Shown piece by piece: positions 26,119-36,021 of a DNA stretch of 64,000 bases (position 1 is its first letter; each line of letters opens with the position of its first letter). This DNA is from Sphingobium jiangsuense (GTDB lineage Bacteria; Pseudomonadota; Alphaproteobacteria; Sphingomonadales; Sphingomonadaceae): NCBI RefSeq assembly GCF_014196495.1, contig NZ_JACIDT010000002.1, positions 186,001-250,000 of the forward strand, read 5' to 3'. A model generated the notes under the pieces. The model saw only the letters and a list, made by a program, of their open reading frames with translations, was not told the DNA's origin and ran no database searches. The position numbers and the translations under genes are program-made.

Positions 26119-26773
26119 AGTTCTTGCTGCCTGTCATCGGGACGAGGCCCTCCCGGTCGCCATCGGCGCATTGGCCGGGACGCGCAACCAGCCGATCTTC
26201 CTCGAACGCTTCACCGGTGCGCAGCCGGTCGCGAACGGGCGGCCGCTCATTCCCGCCGCGTCCGGGCCGATGGTCGGCGTGGACGAGCCGGCGATCGACC
26301 CGGTCGACCAGATCCGCGCCGAGGCGTTCGCGCAGGGTTTCGACGAAGGAATGCGGCTGGCGGGCGAAAACATGGCGGCCGATCAGGAAATCCGCGAGCG
26401 CCTCATCCATGCGCTCGAACAGATGGCGCCGGTCGCCAATGGCGAGCTTTCCGCGCTGCTGTCGGTGACGGTGCTGCGGCTGGTCGAGCAGATCGTCGGC
26501 AAGGTGTCGGTGGACCCGGAGCTGCTGGCGAAGCGCGTCGCAGCGGTCGCCGCGTTCATCGAGGAGGAGCAGGGACGCAACCAGTTGCGCGTGCATCCCG
26601 ACGATATCGCGCTGCTGGCGGGGCATGAATTCGGCATCGTGCTGACGCCCGATCCCGCCATCGCGCGCGGGTCGGTCCGGCTCGAAACGTCCGAGGGATG
26701 GATCGAGGACGGCCCGGACGTGCAGCTTTCGCGCCTCAAGGCGATGCTCGACACGATGGAAGGGCAGGGATGA
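26111..26773 (+). CDS. fliH: Flagellar export ATPase regulator FliH
   Basis: 220 aa. I placed the start at a TTG at 26111 that overlaps the fliG stop and follows AAGGGGGAC; an in-frame ATG at 26090 lies deeper inside fliG. The family pattern is the helical region FAQGFDEGMRLAGENMAADQ and the C-terminal stretch NQLRVHPDDIALL with DPAIARGSVRLETSEGWIED. It overlaps fliI by 4 bp. Sequence is diverged, and order in the operon settles the name. Confidence 0.85.
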   Translation: MSRVLAACHRDEALPVAIGALAGTRNQPIFLERFTGAQPVANGRPLIPAASGPMVGVDEPAIDPVDQIRAEAFAQGFDEGMRLAGENMAADQEIRERLIHALEQMAPVANGELSALLSVTVLRLVEQIVGKVSVDPELLAKRVAAVAAFIEEEQGRNQLRVHPDDIALLAGHEFGIVLTPDPAIARGSVRLETSEGWIEDGPDVQLSRLKAMLDTMEGQG

Positions 26774-28101
26774 TCCGCGCCGCTCTTGCCCATGCCGAGG
26801 ATCTGCTGGGCCAGGTGGCGCTGACCGAAGGCGCGCCGCGCCCGATCGGCCGTCTGGTGAGCCATGAGGGCGGCATGCTGGAGGTGACGGGCTTCAACCG
26901 CCCGATCGGCACCGGCGCCCGTGTGGCGGCCTCGGACGGCAGTTTCGCCCGCGCCGAGGTGATCGGCTTTCGCGGCAACAAGGCGATTCTCGTGCCGCTC
27001 GACGAAGGCGCGCCCTTGCGCTCCGGCGCGCGGGTGGAGCCGGACAGCGCCGCCAACATGGTGCAGGTGGGCGAAGGGCTGCTCGGCCGGGTGGTCGACG
27101 CGATGGGCCAGCCGCTCGACCGCAAGGGGCCGATCCTCGCCGAGGGGCTGTGGCCGCTGGGCGGGGTGCGCGGCAATGTGCTCGACCGCGGCCGCGTGAC
27201 CGAACCGTTCGACCTCGGCGTGCGCGCGGTCAACGCCCTGCTGACGGCGGGGCGGGGCCAGCGCATCGCGATCATCGCCGGGTCCGGCGTCGGCAAATCG
27301 GTGCTGATGGGCCAGATGATCGCCGGGGCCGAGGCGGACGTGATCGTCGTCGGCCTGATCGGCGAACGCGGGCGCGAGGTTTCCGACTTTCTCCAGACCA
27401 AGCTTTCCGGGCCGATGATGCGCAAGAGCGTCGTCGTCGCGGTGCCCGCCGATCATCCGCCGGTGCTGCGCCTGCGCGCGGCCTCCCGCGCGACGGCCAT
27501 CGCCGAATATTTCCGCTCGCGCGGCCTGCGCGTGCTGCTGCTGATCGACAGCCTGACGCGCTGCGCCCATGCCCAGCGCGAGATCGGTCTGTCGCTGGGC
27601 GAGCCGCCCGCGATGAAGGGCTATCCGCCCTCTGCATTGGCGCTCATCCCCCGGCTGGTCGAGCGGGCGGGCGTCGATACCCGCACCGGCGGCTCGATCA
27701 CCGCGCTCTATACCGTGCTGGCCGACGGCGACGATACCGACGACCCGATCGTCGATGCCGCGCGCGCGATCGTCGACGGACATTTCGTGCTCTCGCGCCA
27801 TCTGTCCGAACAGTCGATCTTCCCGGCGATCGATATCGGCAAGTCGCTGTCCCGCGTGATGGCGGACGTGACCGACGATGCGCATATGCGCGCGGCGGCG
27901 ATGTATCGCTCGCTCTGGGCCGCCTATGAGGAAAATCGCGATCTCATCCTGATGGGCGCCTATCGCCCCGGCAACGATCCGCTGATCGACGAGGCGGTGT
28001 CGCGGCATCAGGAGGTGCTGAACTTCCTGCGCCAGAACCAGAAGGAACGGATCGACCTTGAAACCAGCATCAGCGCGCTGATCGCGGAGTTCGGGGCATG
28101 A
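26770..28101 (+). CDS. fliI: Flagellar type III secretion ATPase FliI
   Basis: 443 aa F1-beta-like ATPase. Walker A is GSGVGKSVLMGQM near residues 171-183, GLIGERGREVSDFL is the family motif, and Walker B is in LRVLLLIDSLTRCAHAQREI. The ATGA overlap with the fliH stop fixes the start at 26770. A longer in-frame start lies inside fliH and was rejected. Confidence 0.96.
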   Translation: MIRAALAHAEDLLGQVALTEGAPRPIGRLVSHEGGMLEVTGFNRPIGTGARVAASDGSFARAEVIGFRGNKAILVPLDEGAPLRSGARVEPDSAANMVQVGEGLLGRVVDAMGQPLDRKGPILAEGLWPLGGVRGNVLDRGRVTEPFDLGVRAVNALLTAGRGQRIAIIAGSGVGKSVLMGQMIAGAEADVIVVGLIGERGREVSDFLQTKLSGPMMRKSVVVAVPADHPPVLRLRAASRATAIAEYFRSRGLRVLLLIDSLTRCAHAQREIGLSLGEPPAMKGYPPSALALIPRLVERAGVDTRTGGSITALYTVLADGDDTDDPIVDAARAIVDGHFVLSRHLSEQSIFPAIDIGKSLSRVMADVTDDAHMRAAAMYRSLWAAYEENRDLILMGAYRPGNDPLIDEAVSRHQEVLNFLRQNQKERIDLETSISALIAEFGA

Positions 28102-28526
28102 GCCGCAAGCTGATCGCCCGCCGCAAGCGCCTTGTCCGCGTGCGCGAGGCGCAGCATGCGATGGCCGTCGCCGATACCGTCCGCGCCGAGGAGCAGGTCA
28201 ACTCGCTGTCCAACAATGTGCGGCGGCTGGAGCGGGTGCGCAGCGAGCTGTTCGAGGATCGCTCGATGCAGCTGGGCGGCAGCCTCGCGGCCGCGCGCGA
28301 ACTGGCGACCCGCCTCGAACAGGCGGGGCGGCAGCTGGACGGCGCGCTCTACGATGCGCGCAAGATTGTCGTGCAGAAGCAGCATCGCCAGACCGAGACG
28401 AACCGCGAGAAGGAAATCGCGCTGCGGCTGGAGGATCGCGCCCAGCGCGCGAACGAGCAGGCGCTGGAAGCGCGCCTCGCCGCCATTCCGCGCTATCGCA
28501 GCATGCAGCAAAGGGGGACCGAATGA
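28098..28526 (+). CDS. fliJ: Flagellar export protein FliJ
   Basis: 142 aa, predicted as a long antiparallel coiled coil, with a basic start (MSRKLIARRKRLVRVREAQH) and alternating charged heptads throughout. It overlaps fliI and fliK by 4 bp. FliJ is recognised by size, coiled-coil nature and place between fliI and fliK; its sequence is poorly conserved in general. Confidence 0.82.
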   Translation: MSRKLIARRKRLVRVREAQHAMAVADTVRAEEQVNSLSNNVRRLERVRSELFEDRSMQLGGSLAAARELATRLEQAGRQLDGALYDARKIVVQKQHRQTETNREKEIALRLEDRAQRANEQALEARLAAIPRYRSMQQRGTE

Positions 28527-30544
28527 GCTTGGATCTGCTGGGTCTTGCAGGGGGCGCCCCGACCGGCGCCGCGGCACTTCGCGTTCCGGGCGCGGCGCTT
28601 CCCGCCGGTCTGGAAGCCGAAGGCGAGAGCGCCGGTTTCGCCGGGATATTGGCGGAAGCGGAGGCGGCCGGTTCGCCGGGTGTCGCTATCCTTCCGATCA
28701 AGGTTGACGGGGCGCCAGCAGCCGATGCGGTCCCTGCGGTCCCTTCCGGTGGGGCAGGCGAAGGCGCGGTTCCGGCGGGGCAGGTTGCGGTCCCGATGCC
28801 GACCTCGCCGGTGCAAGGGCAAGGCACGGAAAAGGTCAAGGCTCCCGCCGCCGAACGGAAAATTCCGGTCGAGCTACCGTCTGCTTCGTCGATGTCCGAG
28901 GATGACGTCTCCGCTGCCGCTGAGGAGACGGGCGATGCCCAAACCCTGCCGGAAACGGCGGAAACCCCGGTATCCGCCGATGGCCTGCCACTTTCGCCAA
29001 TGCAGCCGCCGCTGATCGCCGCGCCTGTCGAGTCGCCCGCGCCGCCACCTGCCGCTGTTGAAACGGCATCGGAGCCTGAAGAGGGCGTGGCGGTGGGCAG
29101 GCATGTCCGGTCCGCTCCGTCTGCGCCTGTGTCTCGGCCTGTGCCTGAGCAAGCCGTAACGGCGGCGCAGGCTGGCGCGGAGGTTTCGGCATCGGACGTT
29201 CCGGCGGCCAAAGCAGCGCCGGATGGCGCACGCCAATCCTCCAAGGCCAAGGACGCCGCCATCAATCCGCAGCCGTCCACGAACGCGGCGAAGGAACCGG
29301 CGCCAGCACCGGAAGAAGCCACCCCGGAGGCCGCGCTTCCGGTCCGTCCGGGGGAAGCGACGTCGCTTCTCGACATGGCGCGCTCCGTCCTGCCGCAGCG
29401 GGGACGGGGCGGCTCTTTCTCGACGGTTGAAACCGGGCAGGGGACCGTCGTTCCCACGACCGGAGCCGTTTCCGTCCGCCTTGCGGGAGAGGGCATGACC
29501 GCGCCGGAACAGGCGCCGGTGATCCCGAATCCGACCATCGCTACGCCCGCCACCGCCGCGCGACAGGAAGAAAATCCGGCGCCGGTGTCGGTAACCATAT
29601 CGGATACCGAAGCGGCGGAGGGTGGGCAGTCGGCTCTCGCCGCAGCGAAGACGGCTGTTCCGGCCGCGTCGCACACGCCCTCATCCTCGCCTTCGCCCGC
29701 CCCGGCGGAGCAGGCCCCGAAGCAGGCCCCTGAGCAGGCCCCTGAGCGGGCGATGCCCCGCGATGCCGTTCGCGCCGAGGCCGCGCCCCGGCCCGCACCG
29801 GCAAAGGGCGAAGACAAGGCACGCGCCGCCGAGCAGGCCGAGCCTGCCGCCGGAACCACATCCGCCTCATCCTCGACCGCCCAGCAGCAGCCATCGGCCT
29901 TCGACATGAAGACGTTCGGCATGGCGCCGCCGGTCGCGGCCGCGACAACGCCGCTCGGCCTCACTGGTCTGGCCGGGGGGATCGGCGCGTCGCTCGACCA
30001 GAAGGTCATCGACATGGGCGTCAGCGGCCAGTGGATCGACGATATCGCCCGCCAGATCGCGACCATCAGCGACAATCCGGGCCGGGGCAGCTTCCAGATC
30101 GCCTCGCCCAATCTCGGCGCGGTGCGCGTGGACATCATGCCGGGCGCCGACGGGAGCGACATCCGCCTGACCGCCGAGACGGAGGCTGCGCAGGTCGCGC
30201 TGATCCGCGACAAGGGGCGGCTGGTGCAGGACGCCCATCTTGCCGCGATCCGCATCGGTGAGGTGCGGATCGACCGGGTGACGCAGGCGGGCGAAAGCCA
30301 GCGCGGCGAGAGCGGCCGTGAGAAGCAGCCGGACGGCGGCAATGCGCAGACCGGAACCGCGCCCAATGGCGGGCAGGGCGGCCATGCGGGCGCGCGCCAG
30401 GATGGCGCTGCCGCCTTCGCGGGACAATATTCCGGCGGTAACGCTAAAAATCCGTTCACCAGAACCGTTATCAACGATGCGGGGATGACCGAGGCACAGG
30501 CGGTTCCCGGCGAATCACGGGTCGACAGGGCGCGCTATGCGTGA
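28523..30544 (+). CDS. fliK: Flagellar hook-length control protein FliK
   Basis: 673 aa, longer than the roughly 400 aa enteric protein. Residues 1-450 are low-complexity Ala/Pro/Glu/Val, fitting a molecular ruler. The C-terminal Flg_hook domain starts near residue 490: WIDDIARQIATISDNPGRGS then FQIASPNLGAVRVDIMPG and IRIGEVRIDRV. The hook protein here is short (280 aa) while the ruler is long. Confidence 0.92.
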   Translation: MSLDLLGLAGGAPTGAAALRVPGAALPAGLEAEGESAGFAGILAEAEAAGSPGVAILPIKVDGAPAADAVPAVPSGGAGEGAVPAGQVAVPMPTSPVQGQGTEKVKAPAAERKIPVELPSASSMSEDDVSAAAEETGDAQTLPETAETPVSADGLPLSPMQPPLIAAPVESPAPPPAAVETASEPEEGVAVGRHVRSAPSAPVSRPVPEQAVTAAQAGAEVSASDVPAAKAAPDGARQSSKAKDAAINPQPSTNAAKEPAPAPEEATPEAALPVRPGEATSLLDMARSVLPQRGRGGSFSTVETGQGTVVPTTGAVSVRLAGEGMTAPEQAPVIPNPTIATPATAARQEENPAPVSVTISDTEAAEGGQSALAAAKTAVPAASHTPSSSPSPAPAEQAPKQAPEQAPERAMPRDAVRAEAAPRPAPAKGEDKARAAEQAEPAAGTTSASSSTAQQQPSAFDMKTFGMAPPVAAATTPLGLTGLAGGIGASLDQKVIDMGVSGQWIDDIARQIATISDNPGRGSFQIASPNLGAVRVDIMPGADGSDIRLTAETEAAQVALIRDKGRLVQDAHLAAIRIGEVRIDRVTQAGESQRGESGREKQPDGGNAQTGTAPNGGQGGHAGARQDGAAAFAGQYSGGNAKNPFTRTVINDAGMTEAQAVPGESRVDRARYA

Positions 30545-30581
30545 GGATCGGCCATAATCGTCAAAGGGTGGGACAGCACGC

Positions 30582-31256
30582 ATGAGTGAAGAGGCCGCAG
30601 CGCCGAAAAAGAAAAGCGGCAAGGGCAAGCTGATTATCCTTGTGGTCGCGGCGCTGGTCGTCGGCGCCGCCGGAACCGCCGGCGGGCTGTACGCCACCGG
30701 CGCCTTCACCCATGCCGAGGCGCAGGGGCCGAAGGAAGATCCGAACAAGCCCCGGCTCGTGCTCAAGGGCGAGGATCCGGTCGCGGTGGCCACCAAGGCG
30801 GTGGCCGAGGCGGGCGGCAGCAGCAGCGGCGGCGGCGAGGGCGGCGGCGGCAATGAGGCAACCATCCCCCATGTCGATTCGGAGATCAAACCGCCCCCGG
30901 CCGGCATCGACCTGCCGCGCCCGAAGGATCCGTCCGCCTATCAGGCCACCTATTACCAGATGCCCGCGCCCTACACCTCGAACCTGGCCGATACCGACGC
31001 ATTCGTGCAGGTCGCGTTGGCGATTTCCACCTTCTACGACGCCCGCGTCACCGACGGGCTGAAGGCGCATGAAACGGCGATCCGTTCCGGCATATTGATG
31101 CTGTTGTCGCAGGAGCAGGAGATCGTCATCGCCACGCCGGACGGCAAAAGGGCGCTCCAGCAGAAGCTGACGGACCTGATTAACCGGATTTTGAAAGAAA
31201 AAACCGGCTATTCGGGGGTAGATAACGTTTATTTTACCAATTTCGTTATTCAATAG
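30582..31256 (+). CDS. fliL: Flagellar basal body-associated protein FliL
   Basis: 224 aa inner-membrane protein near the stator. A Lys-rich cytosolic start (KKKSGKGKL) is followed by one membrane helix (IILVVAALVVGAAGTAGGLY) and a Gly/Ser linker. The periplasmic domain has ALAISTFYDARVTDGLKAHE and the family ending ILKEKTGYSGVDNVYFTNFV. First of the fliLMNOPQR-flhB block. Confidence 0.94.
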   Translation: MSEEAAAPKKKSGKGKLIILVVAALVVGAAGTAGGLYATGAFTHAEAQGPKEDPNKPRLVLKGEDPVAVATKAVAEAGGSSSGGGEGGGGNEATIPHVDSEIKPPPAGIDLPRPKDPSAYQATYYQMPAPYTSNLADTDAFVQVALAISTFYDARVTDGLKAHETAIRSGILMLLSQEQEIVIATPDGKRALQQKLTDLINRILKEKTGYSGVDNVYFTNFVIQ

Positions 31257-31309
31257 GCCCGTCCAGAGCCGGGTATGTCCCCCGGCCGAGGGCTGGGGAC
31301 ATATTGAAC

Positions 31310-32194
31310 ATGGATAACGTACAACCTTACAAGTTCGGAGCATCGGAGCCGCAGGCCCCCGAATCGCTTTCCGGCATAGACCGGCTGGCGGAACGGACGG
31401 CGCGGCAGATGCGCGCGCTGATCGAGCCGCTGTGCGGGGGGAAGCCAGCGGTTACCGCGCAGCGCGCCGAAATGGTGAATTACGACCTGTGGTCGGCGAT
31501 GGCGCCGGCCTTTTGCGCGTTGTCGACCTACCGGCTGCACCCGTTGAAGGGCATGATATTGGTGCGGCTGGACCCGGCGATGACCTGGGCGCTGGTCGAC
31601 CGCTTCTATGGCGGCAAGGGCACGCGCCCCGCGCCCGAACGGCAGGAACTGGCCCCCAGCGAAGAGCGGCTCGTCGCCCGCCTTTCCGATGGCGTGATGC
31701 AGGCGCTGATTCGCACCTGGGCCGACCTGCTGCCGATGGAAATGGCGCTCGTCACGCGGGAAACCGATCCGCAGGCGCTGGCGCTGACCGATACGCATGA
31801 AGCGATGATGAGCCAGAGCTTCACCGTGCAGATCGGCAATGACGCCGAATGGGCGATCGAATTGCTCTATCCGCAGGTTGCGCTGCGCCAGCTCGAACCG
31901 CTGCTCGCCACCCATTCGCCCGACGAAATGGCCCATCGCGACCCGGTGTGGCAGGCGCGGCTCGCGCGCCAGATGGGCGAGATCAGCCTTCCGGCCAAGA
32001 CCGTGCTGGCGCGGCCGACGCTGACGCTGGCGGAACTTTTCAACCTGAAGAACGGGGACGTCATCCCCGTCAGCATCGGCGGCAGCCTGCCTCTGCTCGT
32101 CGGTAACCGGCTGGTCGCCCACGGGACGATCGGCGAGCAGAACGGCAGGGCCGCCTTCAAGATAGAAACGATGGATCAAGGACAGACCGCATGA
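31310..32194 (+). CDS. fliM: Flagellar motor switch protein FliM
   Basis: 294 aa C-ring protein that binds phosphorylated CheY. The N-terminal peptide is reduced, and the middle CheC-like domain has MILVRLDPAMTWALVDRFYG and GKGTRP. The C-terminal SpoA domain is recognisable (LARPTLTLAELFNLKNGDVI). An in-frame TTG at 31304 was not used because the ATG at 31310 follows GGGGAC. It overlaps fliN by 4 bp. Confidence 0.93.
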   Translation: MDNVQPYKFGASEPQAPESLSGIDRLAERTARQMRALIEPLCGGKPAVTAQRAEMVNYDLWSAMAPAFCALSTYRLHPLKGMILVRLDPAMTWALVDRFYGGKGTRPAPERQELAPSEERLVARLSDGVMQALIRTWADLLPMEMALVTRETDPQALALTDTHEAMMSQSFTVQIGNDAEWAIELLYPQVALRQLEPLLATHSPDEMAHRDPVWQARLARQMGEISLPAKTVLARPTLTLAELFNLKNGDVIPVSIGGSLPLLVGNRLVAHGTIGEQNGRAAFKIETMDQGQTA

Positions 32195-32517
32195 GTGACA
32201 TGAGCGAGGCCCCGAAGGTGGAAAGCGCGATCGGCAAGATGACCGCCAACCCGCAATATCATCTTCTCTCCAGCATCCCGGTCCGTCTGACGGTGGAGGT
32301 CGGCTCCACCAGCCTGCGCCTGTCCGAAATCATGGACCTGACCGAAGGCAGCGTGGTGGAGCTCGACCGGCAGGCCGACGACCTGCTGGACATCATGGTT
32401 AATGGCGCGCTAATCGCCAAGGGCGAGGTGGTGACGGTCAACGGCCGGTATGGCATCCGGGTCGTCGATGTCGCCAACACCGAAACGATGATGGCCGGGG
32501 TTGAAAGGCGTGCCTGA
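32191..32517 (+). CDS. fliN: Flagellar motor switch protein FliN
   Basis: 108 aa, a single SpoA domain: IPVRLTVEVGSTSLRLSEIM then DLTEGSVVELDRQADDLLDI and AKGEVVTVNGRYGIRV. The start overlaps the fliM stop and its stop overlaps the fliO start. Confidence 0.96.
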   Translation: MSDMSEAPKVESAIGKMTANPQYHLLSSIPVRLTVEVGSTSLRLSEIMDLTEGSVVELDRQADDLLDIMVNGALIAKGEVVTVNGRYGIRVVDVANTETMMAGVERRA

Positions 32518-32852
32518 TGTTCTTGTATTTCATGAAGCTCCTCATCCTGCTGCCGCTGGTGGGGGGCATGGCGTTCGGGGCGCTGTGGCTGTGGCGTAAA
32601 TATCAGCCGGGCCTGCTGGGCGCGCAGGGGGACAGGGCCATCAAGGTTCTGGAAATGCTGCCCATGGGCACGTTCGGCAAGCTGGCGGTGATCGAGTTCG
32701 ACGGCAAGCGCCTGCTCGTTTCGATCACCCGCGGGCGGATCGAGAAGCTGGCCGAGGGCAGGGAAGAGCCGCCCGCCCGCCCGTCCTACAGCTACCGCGA
32801 AAGGCCGATCGAACCGGCGCGGGAGGGGGCGGACCGTGCGCCGCGCTATTAA
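32517..32852 (+). CDS. fliO: Flagellar export protein FliO
   Basis: 111 aa with one N-terminal membrane helix ([20 protein letters not shown]). The small soluble part has the FliO pattern [20 protein letters not shown] followed by [11 protein letters not shown]. The C-terminal tail is basic. FliO helps assemble the FliP ring. It overlaps both neighbours. Confidence 0.88.
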   Translation: MFLYFMKLLILLPLVGGMAFGALWLWRKYQPGLLGAQGDRAIKVLEMLPMGTFGKLAVIEFDGKRLLVSITRGRIEKLAEGREEPPARPSYSYRERPIEPAREGADRAPRY

Positions 32853-33633
32853 GGGGCTGGTCCTTGCCGGGGTGGGGACCGGCCTCGTGCTGTTGAGTGC
32901 CCATCCGGCGCTGGCGCAGGCCGTTCCGGCCGCGCCCGTGCCGACGCCCGCGCCGGGCGGAGCGCTCACCCGCGCGATGAACGATATTTCCGGCACCGGC
33001 GCGCCGATGTCGCTGTCGCTCCAGATCCTCATCCTGATGAGCCTGCTGACGGTGCTGCCGTCGCTCATCCTGATGATGACCAGCTTCACCCGCATCATCA
33101 TCGTGCTGTCGCTGCTGCGCCATGCGCTGGGGTTGCAGCAGACGCCGCCCAATCAGGTGCTGGTGGGCCTGGCGCTGTTCCTTTCCCTCTTCGTGATGCG
33201 CCCGACCATCGATCAGGTGAACGCGCAGGCCTTCACCCCCTATGGCGCGGGGCAGATCAGCATTGAGGAGGCGGTCGGCCGCTCCGCGAAGATATTCCAT
33301 GTGTTCATGGCGAAGCAGACGCGCGAAAGCGACCTCAAGCTGTTTGCCGGTCTGGCCGAGGCGCCCGCCTTCCGGTCGGTGGAGGAGGTGCCCTTTTCCA
33401 TCCTGCTGCCCGCCTTCGTCACCAGCGAGCTGAAAACGGCGTTCCAGATCGGCTTCATGATCTTCCTGCCGTTCCTCATCATCGATCTGGTGATCGCCTC
33501 GACCCTGATGTCGCTGGGCATGATGATGCTGTCGCCGACGATCATCTCCATGCCGTTCAAATTGCTGCTGTTCGTGATGGTGGACGGCTGGGCGCTGACC
33601 ATGGGGTCGCTCGCCAGTTCCTTCGCGACCTGA
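32836..33633 (+). CDS. fliP: Flagellar export gate protein FliP
   Basis: 265 aa, GTG start inside the end of fliO. A signal-like helix ends near PALAQA. The FliP signatures [20 protein letters not shown] and [20 protein letters not shown] are present, as is [20 protein letters not shown] with [20 protein letters not shown]. Core of the export gate together with FliQ and FliR. Confidence 0.97.
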   Translation: MRRAIKGLVLAGVGTGLVLLSAHPALAQAVPAAPVPTPAPGGALTRAMNDISGTGAPMSLSLQILILMSLLTVLPSLILMMTSFTRIIIVLSLLRHALGLQQTPPNQVLVGLALFLSLFVMRPTIDQVNAQAFTPYGAGQISIEEAVGRSAKIFHVFMAKQTRESDLKLFAGLAEAPAFRSVEEVPFSILLPAFVTSELKTAFQIGFMIFLPFLIIDLVIASTLMSLGMMMLSPTIISMPFKLLLFVMVDGWALTMGSLASSFAT

Positions 33634-33652
33634 CGGAAAGGCGGGACGGAAG

Positions 33653-33928
33653 ATGGAAAGCTCGGATTATTTCGTCGGCCTCGCCCAGCATGCGCTGTGG
33701 GTGACGGCGCTCGCCGCCGCGCCGATCCTGATCCCGGCGCTGATCACCGGCGTGCTGCTGGGCATGATCCAGGCGGCGACCTCGGTGAACGAGCAGACGC
33801 TGAGCTTCGTGCCGAAGCTGATCGTCGTGGCGGTGATGCTGGCGCTGTTCGGCGGGTCGATCCTGGTGCTGATCGCCGATTTCGCGAAGGATATCTTCGA
33901 GCGTATTCCCGAAATGCTCGGCAATTAG
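33653..33928 (+). CDS. fliQ: Flagellar export gate protein FliQ
   Basis: 91 aa with two membrane helices. The signature includes ALWVTALAAAPILIPALITG then VLLGMIQAATSVNEQTLSFV and PKLIVVAVML. Typical size and position between fliP and fliR. Confidence 0.96.
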   Translation: MESSDYFVGLAQHALWVTALAAAPILIPALITGVLLGMIQAATSVNEQTLSFVPKLIVVAVMLALFGGSILVLIADFAKDIFERIPEMLGN

Positions 33929-33947
33929 GGAAGGGGGCAGGCATTCC

Positions 33948-34730
33948 ATGTTCCCGGCAGGCTTCGCAGGCGTCGAAAACCAGCTCTGGCTCTGGCTCAT
34001 CGCGATGATCCGGCCGGGGGCGGCGTTCTTCGCCGCGCCGATCTTCGGCGCGCAGGCGGTGCCGGTGCAACTGCGCCTGATCATCAGCCTCGCGGTCGGC
34101 ATGGGGGCGATGAACAGCGTGGTGTTCCAGCTGCCCGAAGGCGGCATAGCGAGCTTCGCGGGCGTGCTGCTGGTGATGGGCGAGGTGCTGGCCGGGGTGG
34201 CGATGGGCTTCGCGCTCCAGATCGGCTATGCCGCCGCCTTCGTCGCGGGCGAGGCGATCGCCAATGCGATGGGGCTGGGCTTCGCGTCGATGGTGGACCC
34301 GCAATCGGGCCAGTCGACGCAGGTGGTCGGGCAGTTCCTCTCCATCCTCGCCACGCTGCTGCTGCTGGCGATGGACGGGCATCTGCTGCTCGCCAGCTAT
34401 GTGGTGCAAAGCTATCAGGCGCTGCCGCCCGGCGGGGTGAGCCTTTCCAACGATACGATCTTCGGGCTGGTGCAGTTCGGCGGCGCATTGCTGGGCGCGG
34501 GGCTGACGGTGGCGCTGCCGGTCGGTTTCGCGCTGATCCTCATCCAGCTGGTGATGGGCATGCTGGGGCGCTCGGCACCCGCGCTCAACCTGTTCGCGGT
34601 CGGCATGCCGATGGCGCTGATCGCGGGCCTCGTGCTGCTGGCGATGACGATACCGATCATGGCGCAGGCGATGTCCGACGCGCTGCGGCAAGGGCTTGAC
34701 CAGGCCCAGATCATCGCCGAGGGGAGGTAA
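33948..34730 (+). CDS. fliR: Flagellar export gate protein FliR
   Basis: 260 aa, five to six membrane helices. The family motifs are WLIAMIRPGAAFFAAPIFGA and GFALQIGYAAAFVAGEAIAN followed by MGLGFASMVDPQSG. It lies 19 bp after fliQ and 3 bp before flhB. Confidence 0.95.
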   Translation: MFPAGFAGVENQLWLWLIAMIRPGAAFFAAPIFGAQAVPVQLRLIISLAVGMGAMNSVVFQLPEGGIASFAGVLLVMGEVLAGVAMGFALQIGYAAAFVAGEAIANAMGLGFASMVDPQSGQSTQVVGQFLSILATLLLLAMDGHLLLASYVVQSYQALPPGGVSLSNDTIFGLVQFGGALLGAGLTVALPVGFALILIQLVMGMLGRSAPALNLFAVGMPMALIAGLVLLAMTIPIMAQAMSDALRQGLDQAQIIAEGR

Positions 34731-34733
34731 CCC

Positions 34734-35888
34734 ATGGCCGAATCCAACGGTGGCGGCGAAAAGACCGAAAAGCCGACAGCCAAGCGGCTGGAAAAGGCGA
34801 CGGAGGACGGCGATATCCTCCAGTCGCGCGATCTGGGCACTGCCCTTGTCGTGCTCGCGGGCGTGGTCTGGCTGGCGGTGAGCGGGCCGATGATCATGGA
34901 CGCGTTGCAGCATATGCTGATTTCCGCGCTGCGCTTCGGGCACGAGGACGTGGTCGATTTCGCCCCCGCCGACCGGGGCGCGACGCTGCTCTCCGGCCTG
35001 CTCGTGCCCGTGGGCGGGGTGATGCTGGCGACGATCGCCGCCGCCATCGCCGCGCCCGCGATGTTGGGCTCGCTGGGCTTCCGCGCCAAGGCGTTCCAGC
35101 CCAAGCCCTCGAAGCTCAACCCGGCCAAGGGCCTCAAGCGCATGTTCGGCACGCATGGTCTCATCGAACTCGCCAAGTCCATCGCCAAGGTCGGGGTGCT
35201 GGGGCCGCTCGGCGTCTGGCTGGTGTGGAGCCAGCTGGCGGAAGTTTCGACGCTGGGCAGCAGCGACCTTGCAGGCGCGCTCGGCAAGGTGGGCGCGATC
35301 TTCATCCACACCTGCCTGGTGATGGCGGGCGGCCTGTTCCTGATCGCGGCGATCGACGTGCCCTCGCAGTTCCTGCAACGCAGCAAGCGCCTCGCGATGA
35401 GCAAGCAGGACATCAAGGACGAGCACAAGGAATCCGAAGGCTCCCCCGAACTCAAGGGCCAGATCCGGCGGCGGCAGTTCGAAACCCTGTCCGCCAGCGC
35501 GCGCAAGGCGGTGGAGGAGGCGTCGGTCGTGCTGATGAACCCGACCCACTTCGCGGTCGCGCTGCGCTATCAGCCCGGCCGGGACGGCGCGCCGGTGGTG
35601 GTCGCGCGCGGGCGGGACGAGATGGCGCTGGCGATCCGCGATCTGGCCGACGCCCATCAGGTGCCGGTGCTGCAATATCCGGCGCTGACCCGCGCCATCT
35701 ACTTCACCTCTCGCGTCGGGCAGTTGGTGGACGAGCAGCTTTACGTCGCGGTGGCGACGATCCTCGCTTTCGTGTTCCGCGTCGAGCACAAGATGGCGAG
35801 CGAGATGGACCGGCCGTTCATCGACCTGCCGGACGACATGCTGTTCGACGCCGAAGGGCGCAAGAGCGGCAAGGGCGAAGGCCGATAG
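34734..35888 (+). CDS. flhB: Flagellar export switch protein FlhB
   Basis: 384 aa. Four membrane helices come first. The cytoplasmic autocleavage site NPTH is intact near residue 268 (VVLMNPTHFAVALRY). The N-terminus has the family pattern GGGEKTEKPTAKRLEKATED. It is the last gene of the fliE-flhB run; FlhB with FliK switches export from hook to filament proteins. Confidence 0.97.
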   Translation: MAESNGGGEKTEKPTAKRLEKATEDGDILQSRDLGTALVVLAGVVWLAVSGPMIMDALQHMLISALRFGHEDVVDFAPADRGATLLSGLLVPVGGVMLATIAAAIAAPAMLGSLGFRAKAFQPKPSKLNPAKGLKRMFGTHGLIELAKSIAKVGVLGPLGVWLVWSQLAEVSTLGSSDLAGALGKVGAIFIHTCLVMAGGLFLIAAIDVPSQFLQRSKRLAMSKQDIKDEHKESEGSPELKGQIRRRQFETLSASARKAVEEASVVLMNPTHFAVALRYQPGRDGAPVVVARGRDEMALAIRDLADAHQVPVLQYPALTRAIYFTSRVGQLVDEQLYVAVATILAFVFRVEHKMASEMDRPFIDLPDDMLFDAEGRKSGKGEGR

Positions 35889-35959
35889 GGGCGCGGGCGG
35901 ACAGAGGGGCGAGGAGCGCCGATAGCTCGGCCTGTTCGGCCCGTTTGCGCGCTTCTTGG

Positions 35960-35974
35960 TTAAACGGCGCTTAG
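35960..35974 (+). promoter_or_regulatory. CtrA-like box before the unknown gene at 36022
   Basis: TTAA-N7-TTAG, one mismatch from TTAA-N7-TTAA, about 15 bp before the sigma-28-like -35 box. Motif match only. Confidence 0.35.
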
Positions 35975-35987
35975 CCGCACTCGATTG

Positions 35988-36014
35988 CAAAGCCTTTACG
36001 GCCGCGCCCGATAG
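35988..36014 (+). promoter_or_regulatory. Candidate sigma-28 promoter of the unknown gene at 36022
   Basis: CAAAGCCT, 11 bp, CCCGATAG. This is the closest match in the window to the enteric TAAAGTTT-N11-GCCGATAA consensus. The -10 box ends only 7 bp before the ATG at 36022. Confidence 0.65.
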
Positions 36015-36021
36015 TGGTGCC

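Noticed and set aside
28198..30474. 758-codon minus-strand open frame opposite fliK
   Set aside because: Ser/Ala/Pro-rich translation that mirrors the repetitive fliK linker; no domain.
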